From: a candidate division GN15 bacterium
Lineage (GTDB): Bacteria > Zixibacteria > MSB-5A5 > GN15 > FEB-12
Length of the DNA stretch: 34,831 nt
Reading direction: 5' to 3'
Assembly (NCBI GenBank): GCA_014727815.1
Contig: WJMS01000270.1
Location: 1-34,831, forward strand
Below, in pieces: positions 9,213-19,530 of the stretch. Both the position numbers and the translations under genes were made by a program. Position 1 is the stretch's first letter. Every line of letters begins with the position of its first letter. Below the pieces are notes generated by a model that did not search any database, was not told the DNA's origin, and saw only the letters and a program-made list of their open reading frames with translations.

Positions 9213-11346
9213 TACCGAACGAATCGTCATTGTCGACGATGAAAAACGAATGTGCGAATCACTGACCGCTCTGCTCCAGGGTGACGGGGTGGAAGTCCGG
9301 GCATTCCAGGAATCACCCCGCGCGGTCGACCTGATCAAGAACGAGCGGGTCGACCTGGTCGTGACCGATATCAAGATGCCGCAGATGGACGGCCTGGAGA
9401 TCCTCCGGGCGGTCAAGGATATTGATGACGGCATCCCGGTGATCCTGATGACGGGGTACGGGTCGATGGATACGGCGCTGGAAGCGATTGCGGAGGGCGC
9501 CTATAACTACCTGCTCAAACCGGTCGAGTTTGCCCAGCTCGAGCTGGCGGTCAAACGGGCCCTCGAAAAGCGTCGGGCCGATCTGGCCCAACGCTCCCTC
9601 ATGGAGCAGCTGAAACTCTCCAATTTTATTCTCGAAAGCCGGATCAGCGAGCTCAATGCCCTCTACGAGGCCGGTAAATCGATCGGATCGACCGCCAACC
9701 TCTCCGAACTGCTCAAACAACTGGTGTCGCTGGCTTCGGCGGTAACCAATGCTGAGATCGGCTCAATCATGCTGATGGATGATCGCAGCGAGTATCTCAC
9801 GATCGAGGCTGCTACCGGACTCGACGAACAGATTGTCCGTTCGACCCGACTGCCGGTGGGAGCATCTATCGCCGGCTATGTTGCCAAAACGGGTGAGCCG
9901 CTGATAATCGAGAATATCGAAGAGGATGATCGCTTTGCCCGTATGAACCGCGAGCGCTATTCCTCCGGTTCGCTGCTGAGCGTGCCGCTGATTATCAAAA
10001 ACAACGTCCTCGGCGTGATCAATATGGCCAACAAACAGACCGGGGAAGGCTTCGATAAGAGCGACCTGCGCCTGCTGACGACCTTTGCGTCGCAGGCGGC
10101 CGTGGCTGTCGATGATGCCCGGCAGTTCGAGAAAAGTCGCCGTCGGCTGGTCGAATTTGAGATTCTGCACGAATTCTCCAAAGACGTGCCGAATATCCAG
10201 TCCTGGGCTGCCTTTCGCACTGCGATGGTCGAGAAACTCAACAGGGTGTTCCCGGTTGACTATGCAATCTGGTTTACCTGGGATGGCTACAACAAGATTC
10301 TGGTTCCGGATGGCATCAAGGGGATCACCTCAATCCCGGTGACTGAGAGCGGCAAAATCGACCTGCACAAAGTCCGTCGTGATGATCTCGTCCTGGAGGC
10401 GAAAGAGCTGGCCCCGATGGACCTCGATGATGTCCAGCAGGTGACACTCTATGTCGGCGAACTGATACGCAATGCGAGAGCCTACCCGGAGCCAAAACAG
10501 GCATTCCTGGCTGTGCCCATACGTGAGTCGGGCGAGTTGACGGCAGTTTTCTATCTCGGTTCGGACTCCGAACTGCCTTACAGCGAAGATGATATCTCGC
10601 TGGCCACCCTGGTCATTTCTCAGGCGACGTACCTGTTCGAAAAGGAAAAAGCGCTGCTGAATGCGACCCGCCTGATGACCATGGGCAATATGATCTCGGA
10701 AATCTCCCATGATCTGCGCAAGCCGCTGACTTCGATCAAAGGCGCCCTGCAGATTCTCAAACAGCGCTGGCCGCAGATTATGGAAAAGTCGGACCTGTTT
10801 GGGATGGCCGACGACGAGATCCACCGCATGAACGAACTGGTGCGCGAGCTGGTCGACTTCTCCAATCCAAACAAGTACGAAACCAACAAACTCGATCTCC
10901 GCCAGGTTGTTGCCCGCGCCGCCGATCTGGTCGGCCCCGATATTCGCAAACATCACATCGAATTCGAACAGTCGTTTGATGATCAGGTCAACTGGGATGT
11001 GATTATCAACAAGAACCAGTTCATGGAGATCTTCCTGAACCTGTTCATCAATGCGATTGATGCCATGCCGGATGGCGGCAAACTGACCGTCCAGGGGCTC
11101 GTCGAGAAGCCCGATCACAAGAAATCAAACTACCTGGCAATCCGGGTGATCGACACCGGGGAGGGGATCCGCAAGGAGAACATCTCCAAGATTTTCGACC
11201 GCTATTACACCACCAAGGAGACCGGCACGGGGCTCGGCCTCGCCGTCGTCGAGCGAATCATCTCCGCCCACAACGGCACGCTGCATGTCGATTCGACCGA
11301 GGGTGAGGGGACGACATTTACGGTCTATCTCCCGTATGAACCGTAA
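9202..11346 (+). CDS. REC-GAF-histidine kinase (N-terminal receiver hybrid)
   Basis: A 714-residue cytoplasmic hybrid kinase. Order: receiver domain (1-120; D12, D13, phosphoacceptor D56, K in YLLKPVEF), coiled coil (about 125-160), a GAF domain (about 160-310), a second GAF-like region (about 320-485), the phosphoacceptor helix with H503 in EISHDLRKPLTSIKG, and an ATPase domain (NLFINAIDAM, DTGEGIRKENISKIFDRYYTT, GTGLGLAV). A receiver ahead of a kinase means its own activity may be set by phosphotransfer from another kinase, most simply the GAF kinase it overlaps. The sigma-54 activator follows after 112 bases. A relay GAF kinase to this kinase to the activator is inferred, not shown. Confidence 0.93.
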   Translation: MTDSTERIVIVDDEKRMCESLTALLQGDGVEVRAFQESPRAVDLIKNERVDLVVTDIKMPQMDGLEILRAVKDIDDGIPVILMTGYGSMDTALEAIAEGAYNYLLKPVEFAQLELAVKRALEKRRADLAQRSLMEQLKLSNFILESRISELNALYEAGKSIGSTANLSELLKQLVSLASAVTNAEIGSIMLMDDRSEYLTIEAATGLDEQIVRSTRLPVGASIAGYVAKTGEPLIIENIEEDDRFARMNRERYSSGSLLSVPLIIKNNVLGVINMANKQTGEGFDKSDLRLLTTFASQAAVAVDDARQFEKSRRRLVEFEILHEFSKDVPNIQSWAAFRTAMVEKLNRVFPVDYAIWFTWDGYNKILVPDGIKGITSIPVTESGKIDLHKVRRDDLVLEAKELAPMDLDDVQQVTLYVGELIRNARAYPEPKQAFLAVPIRESGELTAVFYLGSDSELPYSEDDISLATLVISQATYLFEKEKALLNATRLMTMGNMISEISHDLRKPLTSIKGALQILKQRWPQIMEKSDLFGMADDEIHRMNELVRELVDFSNPNKYETNKLDLRQVVARAADLVGPDIRKHHIEFEQSFDDQVNWDVIINKNQFMEIFLNLFINAIDAMPDGGKLTVQGLVEKPDHKKSNYLAIRVIDTGEGIRKENISKIFDRYYTTKETGTGLGLAVVERIISAHNGTLHVDSTEGEGTTFTVYLPYEP

Positions 11347-11382
11347 GTCACCGTGCAGATTCTTGCCCAAAATGAGCAAATC

Positions 11383-11399
11383 GGGCGTGAATTGTGCTT
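11383..11399 (+). promoter_or_regulatory. weak candidate sigma-54 promoter upstream of the NtrC-class regulator
   Basis: GGGCGTG-AATT-GTGCTT has the required GG-N10-GC spacing of sigma-54 promoters, but the -24 block matches TGGCACG at only four of seven positions. It lies 60 bases before the regulator start and would suggest autoactivation. No housekeeping promoter stands out in the same gap. Confidence 0.25.
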
Positions 11400-11458
11400 G
11401 ATTTCCTGTCTTTCCAGCCGATACTTTCTAGAAATACCAACGCATAGCAGCAGTTAGC

Positions 11459-12883
11459 ATGGCCAAACAGAAAACCAAAATACTGGTTATCGACGACGAT
11501 CCGAAAGTCTCCTGGATCCTCTCCGAGGGACTCCCATCACACTTTGAATTCATCTCCGCCCGGGATGGAATCGAAGGTATCCAGATGGTCTCCACCGAGC
11601 AGCCCGATCTGATCCTGCTGGACATCAAGATGCAGGGTATGTCCGGGCTGGAGGTGCTGGAGAAGCTCAACAAGATGGAGTCCCGGCCGGATGTGATCAT
11701 GCTCTCGGGGCACGGTGACACCCGATATGTCGTCGATTCGGTCAAGCTGGGCGCGGCTGAGTTTATCAATAAGCCGTTTGATGTCAAGGAAGTAGAGATC
11801 CACATCAACGGCGTGCTGGAGCGCGGCCGGCTTCGTTCGGAACTGGCCAAAGCCAAGGAAGAACTGCGCTCGCAGAAGAAATACGCCAACTTCATCGGAG
11901 ATTCCGAGCCGATGCTTCGGGTCAAGGCGCTGATCGAGCAGGTAGCCGATTCCGAGTTGACTGTCCTGATTCGGGGCGAGTCCGGCACCGGCAAGGAGAT
12001 CGTGGCCCGCTCCTTGCACGAACTGTCCGGTCGTCGCAACCAGCCCTTCATGAAGGTCAACTGTGCGGCGATCCCGCGCGATCTGCTCGAGGCGGAGCTG
12101 TTTGGCTATGAAAAAGGCGCTTTCACGGGCGCCCACAAGAACAAGCAGGGACGATTCGAGGTCGCCAACAAAGGCACGATCTTCCTCGATGAAATCGGGG
12201 ACATGCCGATGGAACTGCAATCCAAGCTGCTCCAGGTGCTCGAACAGCAGGAATTCGTGCGTGTCGGCGGGGTGCAGACGATCAGTGTCGATGTCCGCAT
12301 TATCTGTGCCACCAACCGCAATCTCGAGGAAGCGATCGGCGAGGGGCAGTTCCGCGATGACCTGTTCTACCGTCTCAACGAAATCACCATCTTCCTGCCA
12401 CCGCTGCGCGAACGGGCCGAGGATGTCCCGCTGCTGGTGAACCACTTCCTCGAAAAATACAACGCCCTTTACAGCCGCGAGTACGCCAATCTCAGCTCAG
12501 AGACGATCGATCGCCTGATGGGTTTCCACTGGCCGGGTAATATCCGCCAGCTCGAAAACATGATCAAGCAGGTCGTGGTCCGTGCGGATGAGGGGATAAT
12601 CGAGGAATTAATCCGTTCAGCCGCTCAGCAGCCGGTGAAATCGACCTCGGGCGGGGCGGCTGGAGCCGCACCCGGCGCCGCGCCCTTGCCGGAGACGTAC
12701 GATGGCGACCTGTCGTTGAAATCGGTCGTCGGACGGCGGATTGCCGAGGAAGAGAAACGCCTGATCAGCCACGTCCTGAACAAGACCAACTGGAATCGCC
12801 GTAAAGCGGCCGATATCCTGCAAATCAGTTATCGCTCTTTGTTGTACAAGATCAAGGACTACGAGCTAAACGCTACTAAGTAG
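11459..12883 (+). CDS. sigma-54-dependent response regulator, NtrC/AtoC class
   Basis: A 474-residue activator of sigma-54 RNA polymerase. Receiver domain 1-125 with D55 in LILLDIKMQGMSG and K in INKPFDVKE; AAA+ domain about 145-380 with Walker A GESGTGKE (173-180), the sigma-54 contact loop GAFTGA (220-225), Walker B IFLDEIGDM; a Gly/Ala/Pro linker (about 394-412); and a Fis-type helix-turn-helix ending RKAADILQISYRSLLYKIKD. All parts needed for activation are intact. It follows two cytoplasmic kinases on the same strand, and a candidate sigma-54 promoter sits 160 bases after its stop, which makes the downstream GGDEF-like gene its most likely target. Confidence 0.96.
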   Translation: MAKQKTKILVIDDDPKVSWILSEGLPSHFEFISARDGIEGIQMVSTEQPDLILLDIKMQGMSGLEVLEKLNKMESRPDVIMLSGHGDTRYVVDSVKLGAAEFINKPFDVKEVEIHINGVLERGRLRSELAKAKEELRSQKKYANFIGDSEPMLRVKALIEQVADSELTVLIRGESGTGKEIVARSLHELSGRRNQPFMKVNCAAIPRDLLEAELFGYEKGAFTGAHKNKQGRFEVANKGTIFLDEIGDMPMELQSKLLQVLEQQEFVRVGGVQTISVDVRIICATNRNLEEAIGEGQFRDDLFYRLNEITIFLPPLRERAEDVPLLVNHFLEKYNALYSREYANLSSETIDRLMGFHWPGNIRQLENMIKQVVVRADEGIIEELIRSAAQQPVKSTSGGAAGAAPGAAPLPETYDGDLSLKSVVGRRIAEEEKRLISHVLNKTNWNRRKAADILQISYRSLLYKIKDYELNATK

Positions 12884-12938
12884 GTTCTTGCGATCTACTC
12901 TCGAATGCCCCTAATGTGCAAAGATTGATCATTTTCCT

Positions 12939-12976
12939 GCATTTGAGGTAATTCCTATCATTCTGGTCCGCATTTG
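12939..12976 (+). promoter_or_regulatory. direct repeat GCATTTG, possible activator site
   Basis: GCATTTG occurs at 12939-12945 and 12970-12976, 31 bases apart, which is about three helical turns and puts both copies on the same DNA face. They lie roughly 70-105 bases upstream of the candidate sigma-54 promoter, where NtrC-class activators usually bind. Two seven-base copies alone are weak evidence. Confidence 0.3.
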
Positions 12977-13042
12977 TATCCCCACACCTCTCTCGTTGTA
13001 ACTCTTTTCTAAAAAATAACTTAACAAGTTGACGCCACTACC

Positions 13043-13060
13043 TTGGAACGAAAATTGCTT
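13043..13060 (+). promoter_or_regulatory. candidate sigma-54 promoter of the GGDEF-like gene
   Basis: TTGGAACG-AAAA-TTGCTT matches the sigma-54 consensus TTGGCACG-N4-TTGCTT at all but one of the conserved positions, with GG and GC correctly spaced. Transcription would start near 13069-13070, leaving a leader of under ten bases before the first ATG at 13078. The gene immediately upstream encodes a complete sigma-54 activator. Confidence 0.62.
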
Positions 13061-13077
13061 CGATTAGAGGAGGTGAA

Positions 13078-13095
13078 ATGTACAAGGAATGTTGA
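13078..13095 (+). CDS. five-codon leader ORF overlapping the GGDEF-like gene start
   Basis: ATG TAC AAG GAA TGT TGA encodes MYKEC. It is preceded by the strongest Shine-Dalgarno in the region (AGGAGGTG, 13068-13075), and its stop overlaps the next ATG as TGATG. It may couple or tune translation of the following gene by termination and re-initiation. Whether it is translated is unknown; the alternative is that the strong ribosome site simply serves the downstream starts at 13089 or 13095. Confidence 0.4.
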   Translation: MYKEC

Positions 13096-13565
13096 TGGTC
13101 ACGCCGATGGTTAAACAGCTTACAATCGACAATTACATGCCGGCCCAGGTCTTTCTCAACCAGGCCGGCATCGAGTTGATCCGTGCGGAACGGTACAGGA
13201 CGTTCGTTTCGCTCATTTCTATGGACTTCGCGTTCGCTCGCAACCACTTCAATGGTTCTGCCGAGACGGCGTTCGAGCGAATTCGCTCAACTATCCAGAA
13301 GAATGTCCGGGCCAGCGACCATTTTTCGTTTATCGATGATCGCATGGTTGCCATTCTCTTCCCGGAAACATCGCGTCAGGATGCCGAACTGACCGCCCGC
13401 CGGGTTGCCGAGATAATCCTTCAGGAGCTGGCCAGAATCTCCGGCAATGGCTATGAAAAGGTGATCCCGATGGAAATGGCCTCATTTCCGGACACCGCTG
13501 GAGCGAGGACGATCAACGATTTCCTGACCTCGCTGGCTGAGCGGGTGCTCGCCGACAAGGACTAA
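13095..13565 (+). CDS. degenerate GGDEF-like domain protein
   Basis: A 156-residue single-domain protein whose pattern follows the GGDEF (diguanylate cyclase) fold: LIRAERYRTFVSLISMDFAF in place of the first metal-binding strand, then RIRSTIQKNVRASDHFSFID, DRMVAILFPETSRQDAELTA. The active-site GGDEF is replaced by an IDDRM-like sequence, so cyclase activity is not expected; it may bind a nucleotide or partner, or only regulate. No signal peptide or membrane segment. ATG 13095 is chosen for its AAGGA ribosome site at six bases spacing; ATG 13089 is an in-frame alternative. Probably sigma-54 controlled. The fold assignment is by pattern only. Confidence 0.72.
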   Translation: MVTPMVKQLTIDNYMPAQVFLNQAGIELIRAERYRTFVSLISMDFAFARNHFNGSAETAFERIRSTIQKNVRASDHFSFIDDRMVAILFPETSRQDAELTARRVAEIILQELARISGNGYEKVIPMEMASFPDTAGARTINDFLTSLAERVLADKD

Positions 13566-13574
13566 GACGGCCAA

Positions 13575-13604
13575 TAAAAAAGGTCGGCGCCAAACGCCGA
13601 CCTT
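13575..13604. terminator. shared terminator between convergent genes
   Basis: Perfect 10-bp stem AAGGTCGGCG/CGCCGACCTT with a five-base loop (13580-13604). On the minus strand it is followed by T6 (A-run 13575-13580), giving a strong intrinsic terminator for valS. On the plus strand the tail (CTTGCATCTCTT) is only weakly U-rich, so it may also end the GGDEF-like transcript less efficiently. Confidence 0.88.
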
Positions 13605-13647
13605 CTTGCATCTCTTCCAAAAACCGAATCAAACCAGCCGGCCCTGC

Positions 13648-16320
<2,673 letters not shown>

Positions 16321-16383
16321 ACTGCCTGATATCCATATACTGTGTGGTTTACTACCTAACGGGTCCTGCAGATCAAGGTTTCC

Positions 16384-16412
16384 ATAATAGGCCGGGGCCA
16401 TATTTTTGTCAA
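16384..16412 (-). promoter_or_regulatory. consensus housekeeping promoter of valS
   Basis: On the minus strand TTGACA (16412-16407), a 17-base spacer, then TATTAT (16389-16384). This is a near-perfect sigma-70-type promoter; transcription would start near 16377, giving a leader of about 57 bases before the valS ATG. Confidence 0.85.
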
Positions 16413-16472
16413 GGAGGTTGCCGGCCGGGCGGACCCGCTAACGAACTGCTTACGACAGGTATCGGCATCTCT

Positions 16473-17285
16473 ATGAAAGACTTAAAAGATCGAGTGTATG
16501 ACCCCGGGTTGACCCCGTTTGAGCGACTCACCGTCCTTATGGAGATCCTCCGCTCCCCCGAGGGCTGTGCCTGGGACCGCAAGCAGACCCATGAGTCGCT
16601 TGTCCCGTATCTGATCGAGGAGGCCTACGAAGTTATCGAGGTGATCGAGGCCGGTCGCTACGACGATCTCGCCGAGGAACTCGGCGACCTGCTGACCCAG
16701 GTGGTGTTTCACGCTCAGCTGGGCCGGGAGCGCGGTGCCTTCGATATCAACGATGCCGTCAACAGTGTTGTCAACAAGCTGGTCAACCGCCACCCGCATG
16801 TCTTCGGTGAGCGCAAGGACCTAAAGCCCCAGCAGGTGCGCGATCAGTGGGAGAAAATCAAGACCTCCTCGGGGGAGAAACCGTCCGTGCTGGGCGGGCT
16901 TCCTCGGACCATGCCGGCCCTGACGATGGCCTTCCGAATGGGGGAGAAGGCCGGCGGGGTTGGCTTCGACTGGAAGCAGGCCGCTGATGTTCTCGAGAAG
17001 ATCGATGAAGAACTGGCCGAACTCCGTGCTGAGCTGCAGCCGGGCGCGGCGGTCGACAAAGAGCGGTTGAGCGATGAAATCGGTGATCTGCTTTTTGCCA
17101 CCGCGTCATTGGCCCGGAAACTCGACATTGAGCCCGAGGTGGCCCTGCGAAGGGCGCTGGAGAAGTTTCGCAGTCGGTTTGAGCGGATGGAATTGGTCGT
17201 GCGCGACAGCGGCGGTGGTTTCGATGACTACTCGCTGGACGAGCTCGAGGAGATCTGGCAGGGGCTCAAGCGTCAGGACCGCTGA
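16473..17285 (+). CDS. mazG: nucleoside triphosphate pyrophosphohydrolase MazG
   Basis: A 270-residue protein with two tandem MazG domains, hydrolysing NTPs and dNTPs to monophosphates and pyrophosphate. Domain 1 carries the metal-binding pattern EEAYEVIEVIEAGRYDDLAEELGDL together with GCAWDRKQTHESL; domain 2 carries IDEELAEL and LSDEIGDLLFATASLARKL. Length matches the E. coli enzyme. ATG 16473 (MKDLKDRVYD) is chosen because homology begins there and the upstream frame runs through the valS promoter. The ribosome site is weak. It stands alone, divergent from valS. Confidence 0.95.
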   Translation: MKDLKDRVYDPGLTPFERLTVLMEILRSPEGCAWDRKQTHESLVPYLIEEAYEVIEVIEAGRYDDLAEELGDLLTQVVFHAQLGRERGAFDINDAVNSVVNKLVNRHPHVFGERKDLKPQQVRDQWEKIKTSSGEKPSVLGGLPRTMPALTMAFRMGEKAGGVGFDWKQAADVLEKIDEELAELRAELQPGAAVDKERLSDEIGDLLFATASLARKLDIEPEVALRRALEKFRSRFERMELVVRDSGGGFDDYSLDELEEIWQGLKRQDR

Positions 17286-17637
17286 AAACGTGGAATCATC
17301 GCCCAATCAGGGCCGTGTTAGCAGGAAATTTTTTCCATCATCTTCGGTTGAAATTTCTTTTTTTTACTTGTTTTAACGCGACGGTAAGTCGTAATTTTGG
17401 CCCGGTTTTGAGGAAACACCAAACTAACGAGACAAACACATACTAAAGATATAGTCGTACGCAAACGCACAATTCGTTTGAACGAGGGGTGAAGTCTATT
17501 CGCCTCGTGACCACGGAGGGTTGCCTATGAAACACACGCTCGGGCGGTAGCTGTGCGCCCTGCTGCCATCGGCAGTATCCATTCAATTTTTCTGAAAGAC
17601 AACAACGACTCTGATTGATATACAAGAGGGCTACACC
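17286..17637 (+). promoter_or_regulatory. long, structured leader upstream of the outer-membrane barrel gene
   Basis: 352 bases without a long gene. A moderate promoter candidate is TTGTTT (17368-17373) with an 18-base spacer and TAATTT (17392-17397); the same bases also fit the Bacteroidetes-type TTG/TAnnTTTG pattern. Downstream, four hairpins follow in series: CAAACG/CGTTTG (17462-17480), ACGAGG/CCTCGT (17482-17508), GGGCG/CGCCC (17542-17560) and CTGCC/GGCAG (17563-17575). A seven-codon ORF lies among them. If the promoter is right the leader is about 235 bases, long enough for post-transcriptional control. No known riboswitch was recognised. Confidence 0.4.
17527..17550 (+). CDS. possible leader peptide MKHTLGR
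   Basis: ATG to TAG encoding seven residues, preceded by a good GGAGG (17516-17520 region). Its last codons and stop fall in the third leader hairpin (17542-17560), so translation would open that stem. No run of a single regulatory amino acid is present, so it is not a classical attenuator peptide. Confidence 0.25.
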   Translation: MKHTLGR

Positions 17638-18984
17638 ATGAAGAAAGTTTTAACGATTACGCTTTGCTTTGTGCTGCTGTTGAGCGCCGCGTCGTTTGCC
17701 ACGAAGACTCGTGTCAAGACGATGGGTGACAACAACGAAATTCTGCTCGACGAAGCCAACATCTGGCTGTTCCCGTCGCGTTTGTTTGACTATCCCGATG
17801 TCGCCATCGCCGATTTCAATTCCAGTGACGGTTACGTGTTTCCGGACAAGGATGCCGAAGTTTACAGCGGCAACGACTTCTACTTCCATGAATTCGGTGT
17901 TCACTGGAAGTTCGGTAAGGACAAGCCGTTCGTGCTGGGCACGTATCTGTACAACTCGGTTGGTCAGTATTACGACGAGGCTTACCTCGGCGCCCAGTAC
18001 TGGCCGGTTGGGCTCGGCATGCTCATCAACCAGTTTGGTGGTTCCATCTTCAACAGCTCCGAGTGGGGCGTGCCGGATGACGACCTGTCGAACAAGCGGA
18101 TCTCGCTGTTCTACTCGCGCGAGCTGGGCGGCCACAAGTTTGGCTTTGCGTTCCATAAGCTCCATTCGTCCGAGCGAGACGAGGATGACGAAGGCAACAC
18201 GACGTTTGATGAATCCTTCAGCCGCTACAACTTCTCTCTCGGCCTGACTGAAGCCTCGGGTATGTGGGACGTGGCTGCGCACGTGCAGATGATCACCTGG
18301 AAGGACAAGGGCTACGGCGTGCCTCCGGGCGGTAGCGAGGCAACGGAACTCGACCAGACGAAGCCGGCCGGCAACATGACGTTCACCGTGCTCGGCCGCT
18401 ATTTCAAGCAGATGAACCCGGTGATCACCCTGGTCCCGCACGCATCGTTTGTTTACGGCAAGTTTGAGTCCGAGGACTACTTTGTCGGCGGCTATGTTGA
18501 AGATCCGAACACGAACAAGCTGAACACCCTGGCCTTCACGGTCGGTGGCGGTATGCACTACCAGCCGTCGGCCGGTATGCTCGCCGTGATCGACTTCGGT
18601 CTGTCCTACGCCAAGGCTGACTTCGAATTCGTCAACGCGCAGGGTACCGAAGACGTCACCGATGAAACCAACACGACCATCCTGACCCTGCCGTATGCCA
18701 AGATGGGCTTCGAGGGTGAGGTGTTCGACTGGATGCAGGTTCGTTTCGGCGCCACGACCTACTGGCGTGACATCACCGAAGAAGATATTGAAGACGGTGA
18801 AACCGACGACAAGGACTTCACTCGCTTCCCGGACAACATGACCTACCTGGGCCTGGAGTTCAACTGGAATCGCCTGACTATCGATGCCTGGGCCAACCCG
18901 GAAATGTTCCTCGATGGCTTCAACTTCATCTCCGGTTCGACCAACGAAATGAACGCCGGCCTTTCGGCGATCTACAGCTTCTAG
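17638..18984 (+). CDS. outer-membrane beta-barrel protein, function unknown
   Basis: A 448-residue protein with a clear signal peptide (MKKVLTITLCFVLLLSAASFA, cut after A21). The mature part alternates aromatic and polar residues in strands separated by acidic turns and ends in LSAIYSF, a terminal Phe typical of barrels recognised by the BAM complex. No plug, OmpA or TonB-box sequence was seen. Codons are unusually uniform (strong preference for C-ending codons) compared with neighbours, and the gene has its own strong terminator, so it is probably abundant. It may be a porin or a hydrophobic-compound transporter; sequence gives no substrate. The ribosome site is AGAGGG before ATG 17638. Confidence 0.85.
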   Translation: MKKVLTITLCFVLLLSAASFATKTRVKTMGDNNEILLDEANIWLFPSRLFDYPDVAIADFNSSDGYVFPDKDAEVYSGNDFYFHEFGVHWKFGKDKPFVLGTYLYNSVGQYYDEAYLGAQYWPVGLGMLINQFGGSIFNSSEWGVPDDDLSNKRISLFYSRELGGHKFGFAFHKLHSSERDEDDEGNTTFDESFSRYNFSLGLTEASGMWDVAAHVQMITWKDKGYGVPPGGSEATELDQTKPAGNMTFTVLGRYFKQMNPVITLVPHASFVYGKFESEDYFVGGYVEDPNTNKLNTLAFTVGGGMHYQPSAGMLAVIDFGLSYAKADFEFVNAQGTEDVTDETNTTILTLPYAKMGFEGEVFDWMQVRFGATTYWRDITEEDIEDGETDDKDFTRFPDNMTYLGLEFNWNRLTIDAWANPEMFLDGFNFISGSTNEMNAGLSAIYSF

Positions 18985-19008
18985 GAACCGACCGATACTA
19001 TTGACACC

Positions 19009-19041
19009 AAACCCGGCCTCACCCGAGGCCGGGTTTTTTTT
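19009..19041 (+). terminator. strong intrinsic terminator of the barrel gene
   Basis: Stem AAACCCGGCCTC / GAGGCCGGGTTT (12 bp) with loop ACCC, running into T8 (19034-19041). It lies 25 bases after the stop. Confidence 0.96.
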
Positions 19042-19530
19042 AGCGCCGGTGGCGGCTGGGTCATCTCGGACTATCGCTCTCTCTCGCCCGCACAAGCGAC
19101 CGGAGCCCCGGATTCTCTACCATCTCGCAGGTAACAACCGGGTCGCACGCTCTATAGACGGACAGGAGCCTGATAAGATGCAGAAACACTACTTATCTGA
19201 CTGTGATCACAGACCCCGCTCACACGTTATCAACATGTACCACAGCGGCTTAACTGTAGATACGCCTGAAAAAATACCCCCAGATATGCAAAACGAACCC
19301 ATTTCGCTGTAACCCGATGAGAATCAGGCTTGTACAATGACTTTTTCATTTTCCGGGATATCTGTGGCATTTGTAGGTCAGCTCCGGTCGCAGGTCGCAC
19401 AATGGTGACCGTGCGATCATCACCAACCTGGCCGGCGACCGGTCCCGACGAGCCACTCTCGGCCGGCAATGTCAGCACCGCCGCCACTCGCCGACACGCG
19501 GTGGATGGCATGTCTGAAGCCGGACGTGCC
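19042..19530. other. intergenic region between convergent units, no gene seen
   Basis: About 490 bases. Small open frames on both strands look random in composition, and the longest plus-strand one would cross the terminator. An inverted repeat GGTCGCAC/GTGCGATC around AATGGTGACC (19393-19418) and another, GATAAG/CTTATC (about 19172-19197), are visible, without a U-tract. No strong terminator for the minus-strand polyamine operon was found here. Confidence 0.6.

Noticed and set aside
7737-9434. Long minus-strand open frame opposite the GAF kinase
   Set aside because: It has no ribosome site or recognisable domain and mirrors the codon bias of two kinase genes with full catalytic motifs on the plus strand.
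16321-16401. 27-residue N-terminal extension of ValS
   Set aside because: The -10 element and predicted transcription start of valS lie within this segment, so it cannot be in the mRNA.
17368-17399. Bacteroidetes-type promoter TTG-N21-TAATTTTG
   Set aside because: It fits the pattern, but the other clear promoters in the window (valS, polyamine operon, 23737-23765) follow the TTGACA/TATAAT type, so I kept only a low-confidence ordinary promoter call here.
17650-19095. 481-codon minus-strand open frame opposite the barrel gene
   Set aside because: The plus strand has a signal peptide, barrel pattern and terminator; the minus frame would run through that terminator and has low-complexity composition typical of an antisense shadow.
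19001-19312. 103-codon plus-strand open frame after the barrel gene
   Set aside because: It starts inside and crosses a strong terminator, and its composition is random.
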